This document shows positions 1 through 11,926 of a DNA stretch of 64,000 nucleotides, in pieces. The stretch lies in contig SJRY01000040.1 in the NCBI GenBank assembly GCA_011319805.1, positions 310,001 through 374,000 of the forward strand. Direction: 5' to 3'. The notes below the pieces were generated by a model. The model was not told where the DNA came from. It made no database searches and saw only the letters and a list, made by a program, of their open reading frames with translations. The number at the start of each line of letters is the position of its first letter. Position 1 is the first letter of the stretch. The stretch is from Macrocybe gigantea (lineage: Eukaryota > Basidiomycota > Agaricomycetes > Agaricales > Callistosporiaceae). The position numbers were made by a program, and so were the translations under genes.

Positions 1-15
1 CTGCTCGTAACGCGT

Positions 16-495
16 ATGCTCGCGTCCCCGGCGCTAGCTCCTGCGAGACGCACCGGCGCCCCTGCCAACACCAATCCCAACGCCTGGGTCTCGCGCTCAA
101 AAAGGCCTCTACACTCAGCCGCCGTCGGGAGCACCGAACCGGCGGCCCCTGTAGCGTATTTTGACGCGAACATCTCATGGGAGCTCGCACAAGGTCTTGG
201 AGTTCTATCATGCAGCACGGGCAGGCGCTGACTTTTCACGAACTCATTATTCAGGCTCATCGCTGTTCGAAAGCATGGCGCAGACAGGTGCGTGGTTTGG
301 CTTCTCAGTCACGAAGTGCGGTTTAAATTACGTCGGGCAGCGTTCTTTCTCCAGAACGAGCATGTTCAAACCGGCGGGCAGGTCCCGCTGGACGAACTCG
401 GCGCCGAAATGCTAAAAGACCAAACTGCCGGCGAAGACGCTGGCATGTCCATGGAGGACTTGATGTTCCCCAGACCTCGGAACGACGATCACTAA
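16..495 (+). CDS. Small protein of unknown function, possibly 5'-partial
   Basis: I do not recognise this protein. Three exons fit well (16-150, 225-287, 355-495), joined by two phase-0 introns. The second intron has a GTGCGT donor and a pyrimidine-rich TTTCTCCAG acceptor. The product is about 112 residues: an Ala/Arg/Ser-rich N-terminus that could be a mitochondrial presequence, then a short helical part (LTFHELIIQAHRCSKAWRRQ), then an acidic tail ending in MEDLMFPRPRNDDH. The frame is open to the window edge, so the true start may lie upstream. Mitochondrial location is inference from composition only. Confidence 0.35.
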
Positions 496-861
496 GTCAA
501 CCTCGGGAGGGATGGGTATGTTCTTCCGTTCCTCTATCGGCATTCCCACCTCTTACGCCCTCTCGCAGGACGTCGCACGATCTTCTTCCTCGCTGCACAT
601 TGATACTCGGTAAACATGGGAAACGAAAACCATCATCGAATTAAGCAATGTATAATAGGAAACCTTGCACATAGTAACATGGAACATCATCCAAAAATCC
701 GTCGCGAAGCAACCTACGGTCATTTCACGTCAGACCTGTCGCAAGATCGCCCGGATCCCGTGGCCCGGCATTGAACGTGTACAGGAAGGTACCGCGGTGC
801 AACCTCGGGATTTGTGCAGAGAGTCGACGTTTTGAATGCTTCAAGATGCACGCCGGATATC
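496..861. other. Intergenic spacer
   Basis: The 366 bases between the end of the first gene and the stop codon of TPT1 hold no coding pattern I can support. They should contain the 3' ends of the two convergent transcripts. I see no repeat or RNA gene. Confidence 0.5.
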
Positions 862-2074
862 CTACGCCGGTCTGCTGCCCTCCCATCCCACAATCGGAAC
901 CTTCTTCTTGGCGTCCTCGACGCGCTCGAAATACTCGACGCGCAAAACGCCCTCACAGTCACCCTCGGTGAGCACGACGCCGTTGTCGGACAAGAAAAAC
1001 TTGATGCCGGCGTCGAGCGCTTTTTGCACGTCGACGAAGATGAGCACTTCCGAGGACTTTCGTATGCCTTGAGGAACGGGAGAGCGGTGGTCGAAGAGGT
1101 GGAACAGGATGCGTCAGTTTGGATGAAAGGCGTTTTTCTGTTGGTTTCTGGGACTCACCGCTCACGACTCGGTCTTCGCCTACCTCCTGCGCCAGGTGTA
1201 TGTGATTTCGTTTCATCTTGGATAAACCTTGCGTGCCTGTGCATTTGGTCGAACGTGTCAAATTCTGCCCAGGGCACAAAAGTCGAAGCGACGCACGTAT
1301 AAATTCCCATGCCGCTCTGTTCGTTCCGTGCACCGCGATTCCGGTGGGTATATCTGCGACAGTGTATATAGGCTTCAATTCCAGTTTGACCGTCTGTGCG
1401 TGATGTGTGAGATTCTAAAGAAGATGAGAAGACTACGAACCTCTATTGAGTGTCCTTGCCTTGCCTTGATCCACCATCCAACCCCAGAGCTCGAAGGCGC
1501 CGTCGCAGCGTCCTCAAAGACGAGATCGAACCGCTGCTTCTGGTCCGTCTTCACGATGTCCTGCAGCATTGGGAGTGTGAGCTCCATGGATTTCAGCCTC
1601 GGGTTTTCGAGCTAGAGAGACAATAAATACAATTGAGACGAAAAGCCAGCCACTGAGGAAAAAAAAAAAAAAGGAAACGCACGAGATCCACGACCTTGAC
1701 GTACCCGTCCGCCCGCATCGCTATTCCCTCGGTCTTCGCCCCATGCCTCAGGATCCATGAGAGCGTCTTTGACAGCCGCACGCCCGGCGAGTCGCGCTCC
1801 AGACCTCTAAGCTTTGCGCTGCCGCCGCCGCGCCGCCCGCCTGACCTGCACCCGCCGCGCCTGCGCCTCTCTGTTTCCCATCGCCCTGCCCTCTTCCTCT
1901 TCCTCTTCCTCTTCCTCTTCCCGCACCTCGATCGCCTCGACCACGAGCATGACCACGCTGCTCCCCCGCCGGACCCTCCGCAGAAACGTCAGCATCAATC
2001 CCCTCAGCGAGAACCTCCACCGCGGCAGCAGGCGCGCTCGCACCCGTCTTCGTCCTCGCCGCGTTCTTTTCCAT
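862..2074 (-). CDS. TPT1: tRNA 2'-phosphotransferase (Tpt1/KptA family)
   Basis: This enzyme transfers the 2'-phosphate left at the tRNA splice junction by fungal ligase to NAD+, the last step of tRNA splicing. Five exons fit: 2074-1683, 1611-1441, 1393-1297, 1236-1159 and 1067-862, all introns 47-91 nt. Family motifs appear in order: RLSKTLSWILRHGA, DGYVKVVDLLENP, MLQDIVKTDQKQRF, WWIKARQGHSI, GIAVHGTNRAAW, GLSKMKRNHIHLA and GIRKSSEVLIFVDV. The HxH of NHIHLA and the Arg of ILRHGA belong to the known NAD/phosphate pocket. The N-terminal ~100 residues are Gly/Arg-rich and family-variable. Reading from the ATG at 2074 into the conserved core needs one extra A in the run at 1813-1815; with it, exon phases agree throughout. 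The start is chosen as the first ATG in the Gly/Arg-rich frame. Confidence 0.93.
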
Positions 2075-2420
2075 GTTTATCGCGTGAGCTTTGGGAGCGG
2101 CGTGCTTCGTCGTCGATCGTCCGTGAACGGATGTGAGTTTGGGGAAAGTTGCTGTTGGGATGGTAGTAAATCGTCGGAGGCCGGGCTGAGTCCGAGTCAG
2201 TCCGGAGAGTAGTAGACGGACACGCGGGGGACGCAAAGCTTGACAGCCTGAGTGTGAATGACTGAGTGTGATTTGAAAAACAAGGCGTGTCAGGGGTAAG
2301 GTAAGTAGAGCCAACCAGATAAGTAATGACCTGATCTGATCTGACAAAGGCAGCATCTCGACAAGTCCAGAATATCATTTACAACGTATAAAAATCACAA
2401 TCGAGATACGTTCAGATACT

Positions 2421-3580
2421 TTAAAGCTTGTTCAAGAACCACTCCGCGGTGCTCTTGAACGCGCCTTCCTTGCCAGCCTTGACCTTCGGGTCGCTCATAT
2501 CGCCCCTGACAGCGAATCCGTGCGTGCATCCCTCAAAGTACTCTCTCTTGTACCCGGGCGCAAACGACGCAAAGATCTCGTCGGACTGCTTTGTGCTTCG
2601 AGCGGGAACTGCTCGTCGACGGTGCAGCTGTTGATCAGCAGGGGCGTTTTGGAGGTCTCGGCGTATTTCTGGCATGCGCAGATTGGGATGAGGGGAAAGG
2701 GAAGAGCGAAAGATGGGGAACGCGAGTTCGCTCACCTTGAGATCGTCGGGGACTTTGAGCAGCGATGGGTGGGAGGTGGCACCCACTTTGATGACATTGT
2801 CGATTCCGAGATCGAACACGTATCGGCCTGTGTGCGGGACGCCCAGCATCAGCATGTCACGGATCATGCGGACCGCATTTTCAACAAAAAAAAAAACGAC
2901 AACATACCGCCGAAGCAGTACCGGTAGCGCCAAAAGTCGTGACGCCCTGCTCCTTGAGCGCAGCGATGACCTTGTCCAACGACGGGCGGGTCTTCTCCTG
3001 CGTGTGGTTCGGAAGCCAAGTCATAAAGTCAAAATTTCTCTGTGACATCGTGAGACGATGGCTCAGCGACCGCGCGATCGAAGAGAAAACGTGAGAGCTT
3101 GAGAGCTTACGCCAGGCCCCAAGGCATCTTCGGAACGGGGTCACCGTGCAGGTAATCCGGGGCAACGGTCTGCCAATCATCGATCGACCAATGGTCAGAT
3201 CCCCGAGACAGGGGCGCTGAAAGGCGCTCTTACCTTGAGGCCGTTCTTTGCAAAGTCGTCAGCTAGAAGCTTTCAAGGCATGAGCGCTTCGCATCGCGTA
3301 AGAAGAGGAAAGAGGTGTGGAGCCCACTTGAGCGTTGATGAACTGAGGGCCAAAGACGTCCGCCAGGTAGAGGACGACCTTGTCCTTGGCGTAGTCGCCG
3401 GTGGGGGTGGCGACATAGCACTCGACGCCTCCGATGGTCTCCCATTTGCCTGTCATTTCACGCGCCAAGATCAACTCGACATCCAACATCGTGCATCAGA
3501 GCTAAAAACCCCAAAAAGCACGCACCTTGAGGTGTGCCTTCATGGGTAACGCCAGAAACGCAGTCCTTGCACAAGCTCAT
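2421..3580 (-). CDS. Dienelactone hydrolase family protein
   Basis: Alpha/beta-hydrolase of the dienelactone hydrolase family, usually cytosolic; the substrate is unknown in most fungi. Seven exons: 3580-3526, 3449-3328, 3269-3234, 3169-3111, 3037-2908, 2827-2736 and 2668-2421. The protein starts MSLCKDCVSGVTHEG, typical of the fungal family. It continues LADVFGPQFINAQ, LLADDFAKNG and VAPDYLHGDPVP, then the nucleophile block YCFGGRY (catalytic Cys codon at 2915-2917, split from the last Gly by an intron). The catalytic Asp is expected near CTVDEQFP and the His is in GCTHGFAVRGD. Two single-base losses break the frame: G run at 2921-2922 just before the nucleophile, and A run at 2590-2592. Adding one base at each gives a full-length protein of about 245 residues. 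Confidence 0.9.
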
Positions 3581-4799
3581 GATGGGATTTGGTTACAAAA
3601 TTAAAGTGTCGTTTGCGGGAGGGTGGACTTTAGACGTCCTTGGCGATAGCTTAGATTATCTTTGAAAGATTTTATACCATCGTATTTATAGAGATTACTG
3701 ACTTTGGATTGGATTATCGATGGAAAAAGATCATTGATGGCCGGCGAATGACGCGTTCGAGGGGGTCGCAGTTGCTGGAGACGGCTAACCAACCGTGGCG
3801 CGTCTGACCAATCCTGTGGATGACAAGGCAGCTTCATTGGACGAAACACTGGACTCGTGATCTGATAGTGGGAACTGCTCGTCCGGCCGTGCATCCGACT
3901 CCTCCTGAGCTCAAGCGAACTACCCACGGACTATAGCCTTCTCCCGTCCTATGACTAACCGGAGACGCTTCCGAGAATGAAAAACCGCTTTGAGGAAAGG
4001 CAACATCTAAACGAGCTCTATTGGATCACCAAATGAAGCGTATAGCTATGTTCAAGGAGATAGCGATTGTCTCATACATCAAATCACAGCACGAGACTGA
4101 TGCCACCTATCCAAAGAACCACTGCGGTTAGACAAAATAGAGGTACGATCTCTGAAGCCATACTTCTCGAAGGAAGCCGCCTCTGACACTCACTATCCGT
4201 TCAATATATTCAGATCATCGTAAAAATATGTGCTATGGCATTGAGCATTTAACGGTGCTGAGCGAAATGAGGATACAAAAGAAGCATAGAGCAGAACAAT
4301 TCACCTTGCTTAGCTCCTCCGTGTGCATATTAGAACCCCCAATGTGGAATATCCAACAAAAGCCTCTTCAGTTTCCGCGCTTTCCGACCTCATCAACGCG
4401 TCACAACGAATTTCTCGAACTTTGCTCCCAACATCTACAGTGCGTGCGGTATTGCGGGATGACGCCAACAGCCATCCATGCATCCATGATCAAGGTCCGG
4501 AGAGTCGAAATTAGCGGTGGTGCAAGGAAAGCCCCATCTCCCCCATTAAGTCATCCTGGATCTAGCGTAGTAGTCGACTACTTCGAGCTTCTGACATGAC
4601 ACGAGCCGTCGAGCAACTGCCGCGTCCTACGTCTGTCTCTGAATACTCGTCAATGCCTGACGAAAAAAGGTGATCACGACCTTGACGAACGGCGGTAGCT
4701 TTGAGAATTGTCCGACGCGCTCAGCCGACAAGTCGTTGGGCGGGGGGAAGGATAGATGAGGGGTTTGATGACCATAGTCGGGACTGGTTCCTTTTTTGA
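3581..4799. other. Gene-poor spacer
   Basis: About 1.2 kb upstream of the dienelactone hydrolase. Short open frames occur on both strands, but none shows domain signatures, splice structure or biased composition. It should contain the promoter of the hydrolase gene. I see no RNA gene. Confidence 0.4.
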
Positions 4800-6005
4800 G
4801 TCTAGGCTGGACGCGCTGGAAGACGAGTGGCAGAAGGACCACGGCCTTATCCGAGTCCTAGACCATTACGATGAATGTGCAGCAATGTCTGCACATCGAG
4901 TTGTACTGTGCCACAGACTTTACATTCTGAGCCAGTTAAAAGGTCCCAGTTGTCACGTTCCGCGCGTATGTCGGAATACAAGCGATTCGAGGCCGTTCGA
5001 AGATTCTCGTCACGGGGCCACACCGTGGTCCAGAGGCCTTGCTTGACTGTTGGAGTAGGCCTCCTCCGGGATATCACGTGATCGTAGTATATAGCCGTCT
5101 GTAGTCAGATACCACCACGTATACACGTCATTGAGCCCAGCTATACGCTCCGAGTGTCCCCACTGGCCTCTCCATTGTAATTCCAGAACTGCAACATTCT
5201 TGTTCCTTAACTTTCCACAAAGCGTTGACACGGCCGACTCGTGAAAGGATGGCATTGGCTCCAGCTCCAGCTATCTTGAGCCACTAGTCTTGTTCTAGTC
5301 AATGCTACCGATCATTCCGAGATGATTACTGATGCTGAAAGAAGAGAAACATACCGTCATATAGCATGTGATGCATCAATGATGATTCGTCTCTTCAATC
5401 TTATCGGACGCCGAACGTCCCCACCTGGTCGATGTTTATCTCTACGTAATGCGTTCAATTCACGAAGGAAGGAACCGCAGTCAGGATTGTATTCCTTTCT
5501 CCAAGCTGTGCTGGAAGACGAGTGGCCCGAGGCTCCATGGGAAAGGTTATTCTGGACAAATTGTGCAATGGTGCTCGCTCACCGGATAGGTGATGCGGGC
5601 GCCGAGTTGTGCCGTGCCAAAGACTTTGCATTCTCCAGATTCCGCGACAAGCAATTCGAGAGCTCAAAACGGGTCACATAGTCGCTTGTCCAGAAGGCTT
5701 GTTTAAACACTCACTTTCCACACAACCGTTGACAGGACAGATGGCGGTCTAGTGGCATACAGACGCAAGAGAACATCGGCGCCAGCAATGACTGTCAATG
5801 AGAGCTCCACATTACCTCGAGCCGCCAGTCTTGTTCTAATCAATGCCACCTATCATTCCCTGGGAAGACCACTGATGCTGATAGAAATAGCATCAGGCCC
5901 ATCGATGCATTGTGCATCATGTGGTTCGTTCTTGTTCAATCTCTTCGGACGCCGGGTGTCCCCATCTAGCCAGTGTTTATTCGTATGTATGTCTTCTTTC
6001 CAAAC
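4800..6005. repeat. Decayed direct duplication upstream of F-box gene 1
   Basis: Two diverged copies lie in direct orientation. Segment 4805-5465 is matched in pieces by 5500-6005. Shared landmarks are GCTGGAAGACGAGTGGC at about 4815 and 5510; a block containing GTTGACA at about 5224 and 5728; AGTCTTGTTCTA at about 5287 and 5829; and TCGGACGCCG followed by TGTCCCCA/CGTCCCCA at about 5405 and 5946. The downstream copy lacks roughly 150 bp present in the upstream copy (around 5045-5210). Neither copy keeps a convincing open frame on either strand, so these are probably remnants of a duplicated promoter or coding segment. Confidence 0.65.
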
Positions 6006-6135
6006 CCCAGGTTGGGTACAAAAATGCACCCCGCGAACAGTCTCGCCTCTGCTCCTCCTCAAAGCCAAGTCCAGACCTTCAAAGCCCCCATCTCACCGAG
6101 CGAAATCGAGCCTTAAAGCCGAAAGCCTGGCTAAC

Positions 6136-7295
6136 ATGTTCGACTCAATCCCGGTCGAGCTTCAAGTGCACATTTTGCGTCATCTTCGCCCGGTCGTCCG
6201 GCGCACGCACGTTTGGAATCGGGAAATGCCTTTGGTGAGGTATTATGAAGAGCTTGCTGCTTTTGCAGGTTTGCGGCTCGTCTCTCGCGACTGGGACCAG
6301 GTGGTCAAGCCACTCGCTTATGAGGAAGTCGCTTTCTACCTTTTCCTATTCGCCCGTGCGGCGTGGCGCGTCAATCGTGTATTCAAGGATGGAGCCCCGT
6401 ATATCCGCTCTCTCGTCATATTCAACCAGTACGAGCTATCGCCTGTTGTCATCAACGCCATAGGCCGGGGCTTGGGCCTCTGTTCGAACCTTTCGAACCT
6501 GGAGTGTTACGGCAACATGTCCATGATATACACACACAGCCACTGGGCCATCGACATCGCTCCTGACCTATCGTCCACGTTGAACTCTCTTATCGTTGAA
6601 CCGAATGAGGATTCTATAGCGCTTTCAGACAGCCTTCTTCATCTAGGGCTCAATCTCGAAAAGCTCGAGATCCTCGGTTGGGTCGAAGGCACGCCGCACG
6701 CGTTCCGTTTGCCTGCAGAAATGCCCAAACTCACCCATTTGGCTATCCGGCACGGAACGCCTCCGCTTTCCATGCTACGACAACTCGTCTCGAGGATAAC
6801 AAAGAGACACGGACGCGGCGCAGACGGGACCGTCGGCGCATATACGTCTCCCTCCGTTCCCTTTCGTTGCTCTCCATGTTCGGAGTCCAGCCTCCGGACA
6901 TACTCGACATCCTGATGATCAACGACATCTGCTCTCACCTGACATGCCTCAGAGTCCGACTCGTAGCAGCACAGGACTCGACTCTCGCCGTTCAGATCGC
7001 ACAGCTCTGCCCCATGCTCGTCGAATTCTCGTTCACGTCCCCAGCCTCTTCCGAAGTCCTGAACGTCCTTCCGCCGCACCTCGAGTTCTTGGAGCTCGTG
7101 TTTTACCCGACCAGACTCATGGCCAACCTGCTCCAGTCCGTCGACCAGTTCGTTCTGTGCATCAAGTCTGGTCGAGTTCCGAAGCTGCGCATGTTGTCTG
7201 TCTTTAGAGGCGACGTCTTTGGTGGCCAGTTTCGCCACCAGGATCCCGTTCTGAGAGCGGTTTGCGATGAGGCTGGGATTCGCCTCGTGCGCTAA
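6136..7295 (+). CDS. F-box protein 1
   Basis: Probable substrate-recognition subunit of an SCF ubiquitin ligase. The N-terminus MFDSIPVELQVHILRHL is an F-box helix start, followed by GLRLVSRDWDQVVKPLAYEEV, the usual end of the F-box and entry to a leucine-rich region. The rest alternates short hydrophobic strands and helices (LSNLECYG, LEKLEILGW, MPKLTHLAIRHG, LPPHLEFLELVFYP), as in degenerate LRR F-box proteins of mushrooms. The start is the ATG directly before the F-box, although the frame stays open upstream to 5752. The second half (from YVSLRSLSLL) is in the -1 frame. One missing base, probably in the G run at 6826-6828, restores about 386 residues. No introns are seen. Confidence 0.75.
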
Positions 7296-7646
7296 GGAGA
7301 TGCGGTTCCTCGCACTATCGAAGCTACAGACGGTTTCTGTATAAAAAAAAAAACAAGCGATTTCTCGTTCAGAATATTTGAATTTGCTATGAGTGTTCAG
7401 TGATTTCCTTTCCATCATGTTCCAATGCAACTACAAGAACGTTCATTATCGAGCTCTAGAAATATATCCCAAATGACATAACCACGCGTGCAAATAGTCC
7501 AAATGTCGTGACTCGTCAGTAGTCGAGCAACCAAGCCCACTCTGCAGATCCAGAAGGGGCCGACTTGCGCAGGCTACTCCTGATAAAAACCGATGAGACT
7601 CAACTAGCCTAGTGCGAATGCACGGATCGAAAAGGGAAAAGAGGAC

Positions 7647-10600
7647 CTACCCAGTCGTCTTTGTGATCTGGCGATTTCGGGCAGCAAAGAGGGGAGGGAC
7701 CGTCTTTCCCCTGCCTGCGCCTACGCCAGACGGAGACGAATGCGACACGGACGACGTGGGCGGCTCGGGAGCTTCATCCTCGTCGTCGCTCACCTCCAGA
7801 CGCTCCTTGTCCTTGTCTCGCTTCTTCCGGCTGCCGACGCGTGTCGAAGCACGAGGAGATGTCGCCACAACAACATCCGCCTCGTCCACCGCCATCGTCT
7901 GCGCCTGTGCCCGTCGGGTCGACATCGACCTGGGCGCAGGCTGGTGCTTGTTCTTGTCCTTTTTCGACGATGGGTGGGAGCGCCGCTCTTCGCGACCCGC
8001 GTCAGGCCGCCGTACTCGTCGCTAGGCAGGCTTCTCTCGCTCTCAGAAGACGACGTGTCCAGCGTGAGGATCCTGCCGACCATCTCTTTGTCCTCGTCCC
8101 CATCCTCCTCCTCGTCATCCGTCCCGTTTGAGACTTCTCGCGCGGACTTGGCATGCCTCGCGACAGGCCTCGGCTTCGGACGCGCCTGCATAGGGCATCG
8201 CTTGCGCCGTCTTCGTCCTCCCTGGCCTTTCCTTTACCTTTACCTTTCAGCGACGACTTCATTTTCGCACCCGACGGCGGCTCCTTCCCTCTGTCGCGCT
8301 TCCGCCTCACTTCCTCTTCCTCGTGTCTAAGCTTCTCCGCCCTCATCTCCCTCTCTTGTTCCATCATCTCCTCCTGCTCCAGCTCCTTCCGCCGTTTCCG
8401 CGCTCGCTCCATGACGATCGCATCACCAGCACCCAACGCGTCATTACCATCGTCCTCGTTATCGCCTCCGTTCCCGCCAGACCAGCCATCACCGCCTTGG
8501 TCAGCGGCCCCGTCTTCCGGAAACATCTGCGCGCCGTAGTCGGCGCTCTGGCGCACAATTTCGAGCGCGGCGTCCCGCCCACCGGGCCCATGCAGGCCCT
8601 TGTCCTCCACGACCAGCCGCAGCGCCACCTCGGGCACTAGAATGCGCTGCACAAACTCGTTGGCCGTCAGAGGCGCGATGGACTCGGAGTTGAACGACGT
8701 GAGCGGGAACATGTTGTACAACGTCTGATGGATGATCACCGACCCTAGCTCGCCATAGCTGCGAAAGAACGAAAAAGGTGGGTTCTGGTCAAGGGAAGAC
8801 GGTGAGGACTTACTATCCCGGCAGAGTCTTCTTGAAGCTGTCCATCTGGCCGTGCGACCCCGTCGCGACCCGAACACCCATCTTTCTCACTTCCTCCATC
8901 ACCTCCTTCCAGAACACGCAAGCCGCGCGGGGGCTAGGCCGAGTCTGCAAGTGCGCGACAGGCCTGTCATCTATCAGCGCCCTCAACGCGTCCTTCATGC
9001 GCTCCACGCGCGTCCCAAGACGAGCCCAATCAATAGCCTGCGGCCAACCCTGCGCGCGCGCACGGGGCAAAATCGTCGTCTCAAAGAGATGTCGCTGACA
9101 GACGACGATGTAGCGCGAGAAGGGCGCTTTTCGCCCGAGGAGATTGCCCGGTCGGGGGTCCGGGAGCGAATTTCGGATCATGGACTGGATGAGGCGCGTC
9201 AGGTAGGGCGTGGGTTCGGGCGGGAGTGGTGCATCGCAGAACGGGCAGAGCCTCGACGGGTCAGTCATCGATGCGATGGTGACTGCAAAAAAGTTTTGAC
9301 ATCAGGAACGCCGCATCTCAAATCAACGAGTAGAGGGCTCACTGGTGTCTTCTTCCTCGTAGGCATTATCGTCATGATGCATGATTGAACCGCTAATCTC
9401 AACATCAGACCGACGATGAGGGTTCGTAGACGGTCAGACAAAACCCACATATAGAGTTCGTCGCTTTTCCTCGATTTCTTCCTCCCGCCATCATCCTCGA
9501 GCTCCTCAGACGACCTCTTCTTTGAACTCGATCCGATCGGCCGAGGCGGCGAAAAGGTGTCGATACTATTGAGCAACTGCGTGCTCATCGGGAACGGCTG
9601 GGCTTTAAGCCCAGACGTCGACGCTTCTCCGACAACGACGTCCGAATCGGATCCAGGACCTGATCTCTGTTTTTCTTTCCTCTTTCCTTTCGTTTTGCGC
9701 TTCACTCTAGTCTCGCCCTTCTTGCGTGCATCTGGAGCAACGGTCCGGGGTTCGCTAGATGACGAGGACTTGGACGGAGGAGGCGACAGCGGGAACGGTA
9801 GATGTTTTGCTTTGGGCGCGTTTTCGGTCTTTTGAGCGAGCGGTGAGGAAGCAGGAGAGTCCATCCGAGGAGAAAGAGGCGGCACGGCTGGGAAAGGAGC
9901 GGGTGCTTTCGAACGAGAGTTTAAATCGTGGTGTTGCTTCCTTTTAGAAGTGGGCGACAGAGTCTTGTCGCGGTCGGGCAAAGGAATTTCGGGGGATGGA
10001 GGTCGTGTGGGAGACTTTGTGTGCCGGACGGGGCGCGGTCGCGGTCGTGTGCTGTCGTTCGGTTTGGAAGAGGCTAATGGAGCTCTTGACTTTCGCGACG
10101 TGAACCGTCCTTGAGTGTGCTGCTCTCGCTGCGTGCTACGGATGATGATGACGATGACTGGCTAGCTTGACAAGAGTCGACGAAAATAGGAGTCGCCGAC
10201 GAGCCGCCCGCGACGTTTTCCTTTGAGCCAGGAGAATTAGCAAACACGACAGACCTGCCAGGCTGATCAGACGCGCCATCGTCCCCCTTGGCCGTCTTTG
10301 AGACTTTCTTAAACTTGAGCGTCTGAATCACCGAACTCGACTCTGGGCGGAACTTTGGATGATACGGATACGCCTTTCCGTCGACGACCGCGGCGTCTTG
10401 CTTTATCCGATTCTCCTTTCTCGCTTTCTTGGGCGACGAGGGAGGCTGGGACAGGCAATCCAGCTCGTCTTCGCTCGAGTCGGAGGAGCCGTTCGAGACG
10501 ACGATCGACGCGGCTGCTCCGAGACCGCGCGTCGGCTCCATCAAGGTCCTGCCCGCATGCATAGTCGTGCTTCTTCGCTCCGCCGTCCCTTTGGTGGCCT

Positions 10601-10809
10601 TGGCCAAGTCCGCCGACGGCGGTGCCGCTTTTGCTTCGACTTTGGGCAAAAGTGGAGCCCAGATCCTCAAACGCCCTCCCCCTCCGACGCTGCGCCGCGT
10701 CGCGATCGGCTGATCCGCCGCCTTGCTTCGGCCTGTCTGCGAGACGCATAGAGGGATCGTCAAGGATGCGCGCCCCTTTTCGCGCGGCGCTGGACTGCAG
10801 AGCCTCCAT
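7647..10809 (-). CDS. RTC4-domain nuclear protein
   Basis: Large protein, mostly disordered, with a C-terminal half resembling the RTC4 (restriction of telomere capping 4) domain: CPFCDAPLPPEPTP, then FSRYIVVCQRHLFE, ending PGYYGELGSVIIHQTLYNMFP and ERILVPEVALRL-type sequence (here QRILVPEVALRLVVED). Four exons: 10809-9449, 9392-9343, 9282-8814 and 8758-7647, introns 55-60 nt. The N-terminal 450 residues are Ser/Pro/Lys-rich, and the C-terminal tail carries Lys/Glu and Asp/Ser-rich segments. Frame breaks lie near 10660-10700, at 10091-10093 (A run), 8193-8195 (C run) and 7972-7978 (C run). The start is the ATG before EALQSSAARKG. Telomere function is known only for yeast and is weak inference here. 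Confidence 0.75.
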
Positions 10810-11077
10810 AGTCAGTGTTGCGCTCTCTCGATGAGGATCCGGGGATATGAGAGAGAGAGAGACTGAGATGGAGTATGCGGAGGTTATCTGACGGCCAGCG
10901 AGCGGGGTTCTGTCTGTCAGTCCAACTCGTGTTTTCCGAAAAGAAAGCGTTTCGCTAAATTCAGCACGGCGTGACCGCGTCAATGTCACGCTTAATTTGG
11001 CAAAAACCTCCGTTCCAAACAACGTCAAGCTGCACACAGTTTTTTTCTTTTGCATCTTTTCTGCAACACACAAAAAA
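10810..11077. promoter_or_regulatory. Shared divergent promoter, RTC4-like / ZIM17
   Basis: Only 268 bp separate the two start codons of these head-to-head genes, so both core promoters must lie here. A (GA)n-rich stretch sits at about 10850-10865 and a pyrimidine-rich tract at 11040-11060, just before the ZIM17 ATG. No element can be assigned to a named factor. Confidence 0.55.
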
Positions 11078-11738
11078 ATGCTGCCTTCAAGACTGTACCG
11101 CAACACCGGCGTGCCGCCCGCCTGCGATCGCTCGTGACGCCCAAAGCGACGCTGCCAGCGCCCATCGCCGTACAGCTGCGTCTGCGACTCGGCGTGCTCT
11201 CGACGCAAACTCTGACGCCCTCTTCGCGGTGGGTGTTTGTCGGCGCACGGAGGAGCGCGTCGACGGCTGCGACGCCGGAGCATGAGCGTATCGAGCACCA
11301 CCCGATGCCCGGACCATCCTCTTCCGACTCCTCGCACGCCTCGCACGCCTCGATCCCGCTCAACGGTGCCCCACAACCGCTGCACCACCTGCAAGTCGAG
11401 CCGCGGCTGTCGATCACGTTCACCTGCACGGTTCCAGCGTGCGGACACCGCTCGTCGCACGAGTTTACGAAACGCGCGTACACGAAGGGTATCGTGATCG
11501 TTCAATGTCCTGGTTGCAAGAGCAAGTCCGTCTCTCTCCGTTTTTGTTTATGGAGTGATTGGCTGACTAACGCTGCTCGGGCAGGCATTTGATTGCTGAC
11601 AACCTGGGATGGTTCAAGGAGAGCACAGAGGACGGCAAGCACCGGACTGTAGAGGATCTGCTCCGAGCCAAGGGAGAGAGCGTCCGGAGAGGAAAAGTAG
11701 GCTCGGACGGAGTGGTCGAATTTGTCGAGGACGAGTAA
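11078..11738 (+). CDS. ZIM17: Mitochondrial DNL-type zinc finger chaperone (Zim17/Tim15/Hep1)
   Basis: Keeps mitochondrial Hsp70 soluble and active in matrix protein import. Two exons (11078-11525, 11585-11738) with a 59-nt intron. The DNL zinc-ribbon is complete: FTCTVPACGHRSSHEFTKRA, then GIVIVQCPGCKSK, then HLIADNLGWF, with the Cys-x4-Cys and CPGC zinc ligands and the DNL signature. The N-terminus (MLPSRLYRN) is Arg/Ser/Ala-rich like a presequence. It is joined to the rest by a -1 break at about 11106-11107 (CC run). The C-terminus is short and acidic (VVEFVEDE), within normal family length (about 200 residues). Confidence 0.93.
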
Positions 11739-11926
11739 TGAGCGATCTTCATTTACGACTTGCATGGTATACCCTTACGGTGAGTGTCATCGCTCATACG
11801 AGGTGTCAGTCACTGATATGCAAGCATTTCCGTTTTTTTTTTTTCTAGTTATGTTAATATTAAATCGAAATGGTGTGAAAGATCTACCCCGAGTCCTACG
11901 TCTCGTGTCTATGCTATTACCTACTG

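Noticed and set aside
5752..6135. In-frame extension of F-box gene 1 upstream of MFDSIP
   Set aside because: It lies in the decayed duplication, and the sibling copy has stops at equivalent places. F-box proteins of this type start just before the F-box.
6639..7430. Long open frame on the minus strand (263 codons) across F-box gene 1
   Set aside because: It is antisense to the LRR-like half of the F-box gene and has no motif. Polar, charge-rich composition is what the complement of that coding strand gives.
10764..11505. Continuation of a 398-codon minus-strand frame upstream of the RTC4-like ATG
   Set aside because: It overlaps the ZIM17 coding exon antisense and the shared promoter. Only the part from the ATG at 10809 fits the RTC4-like N-terminus.
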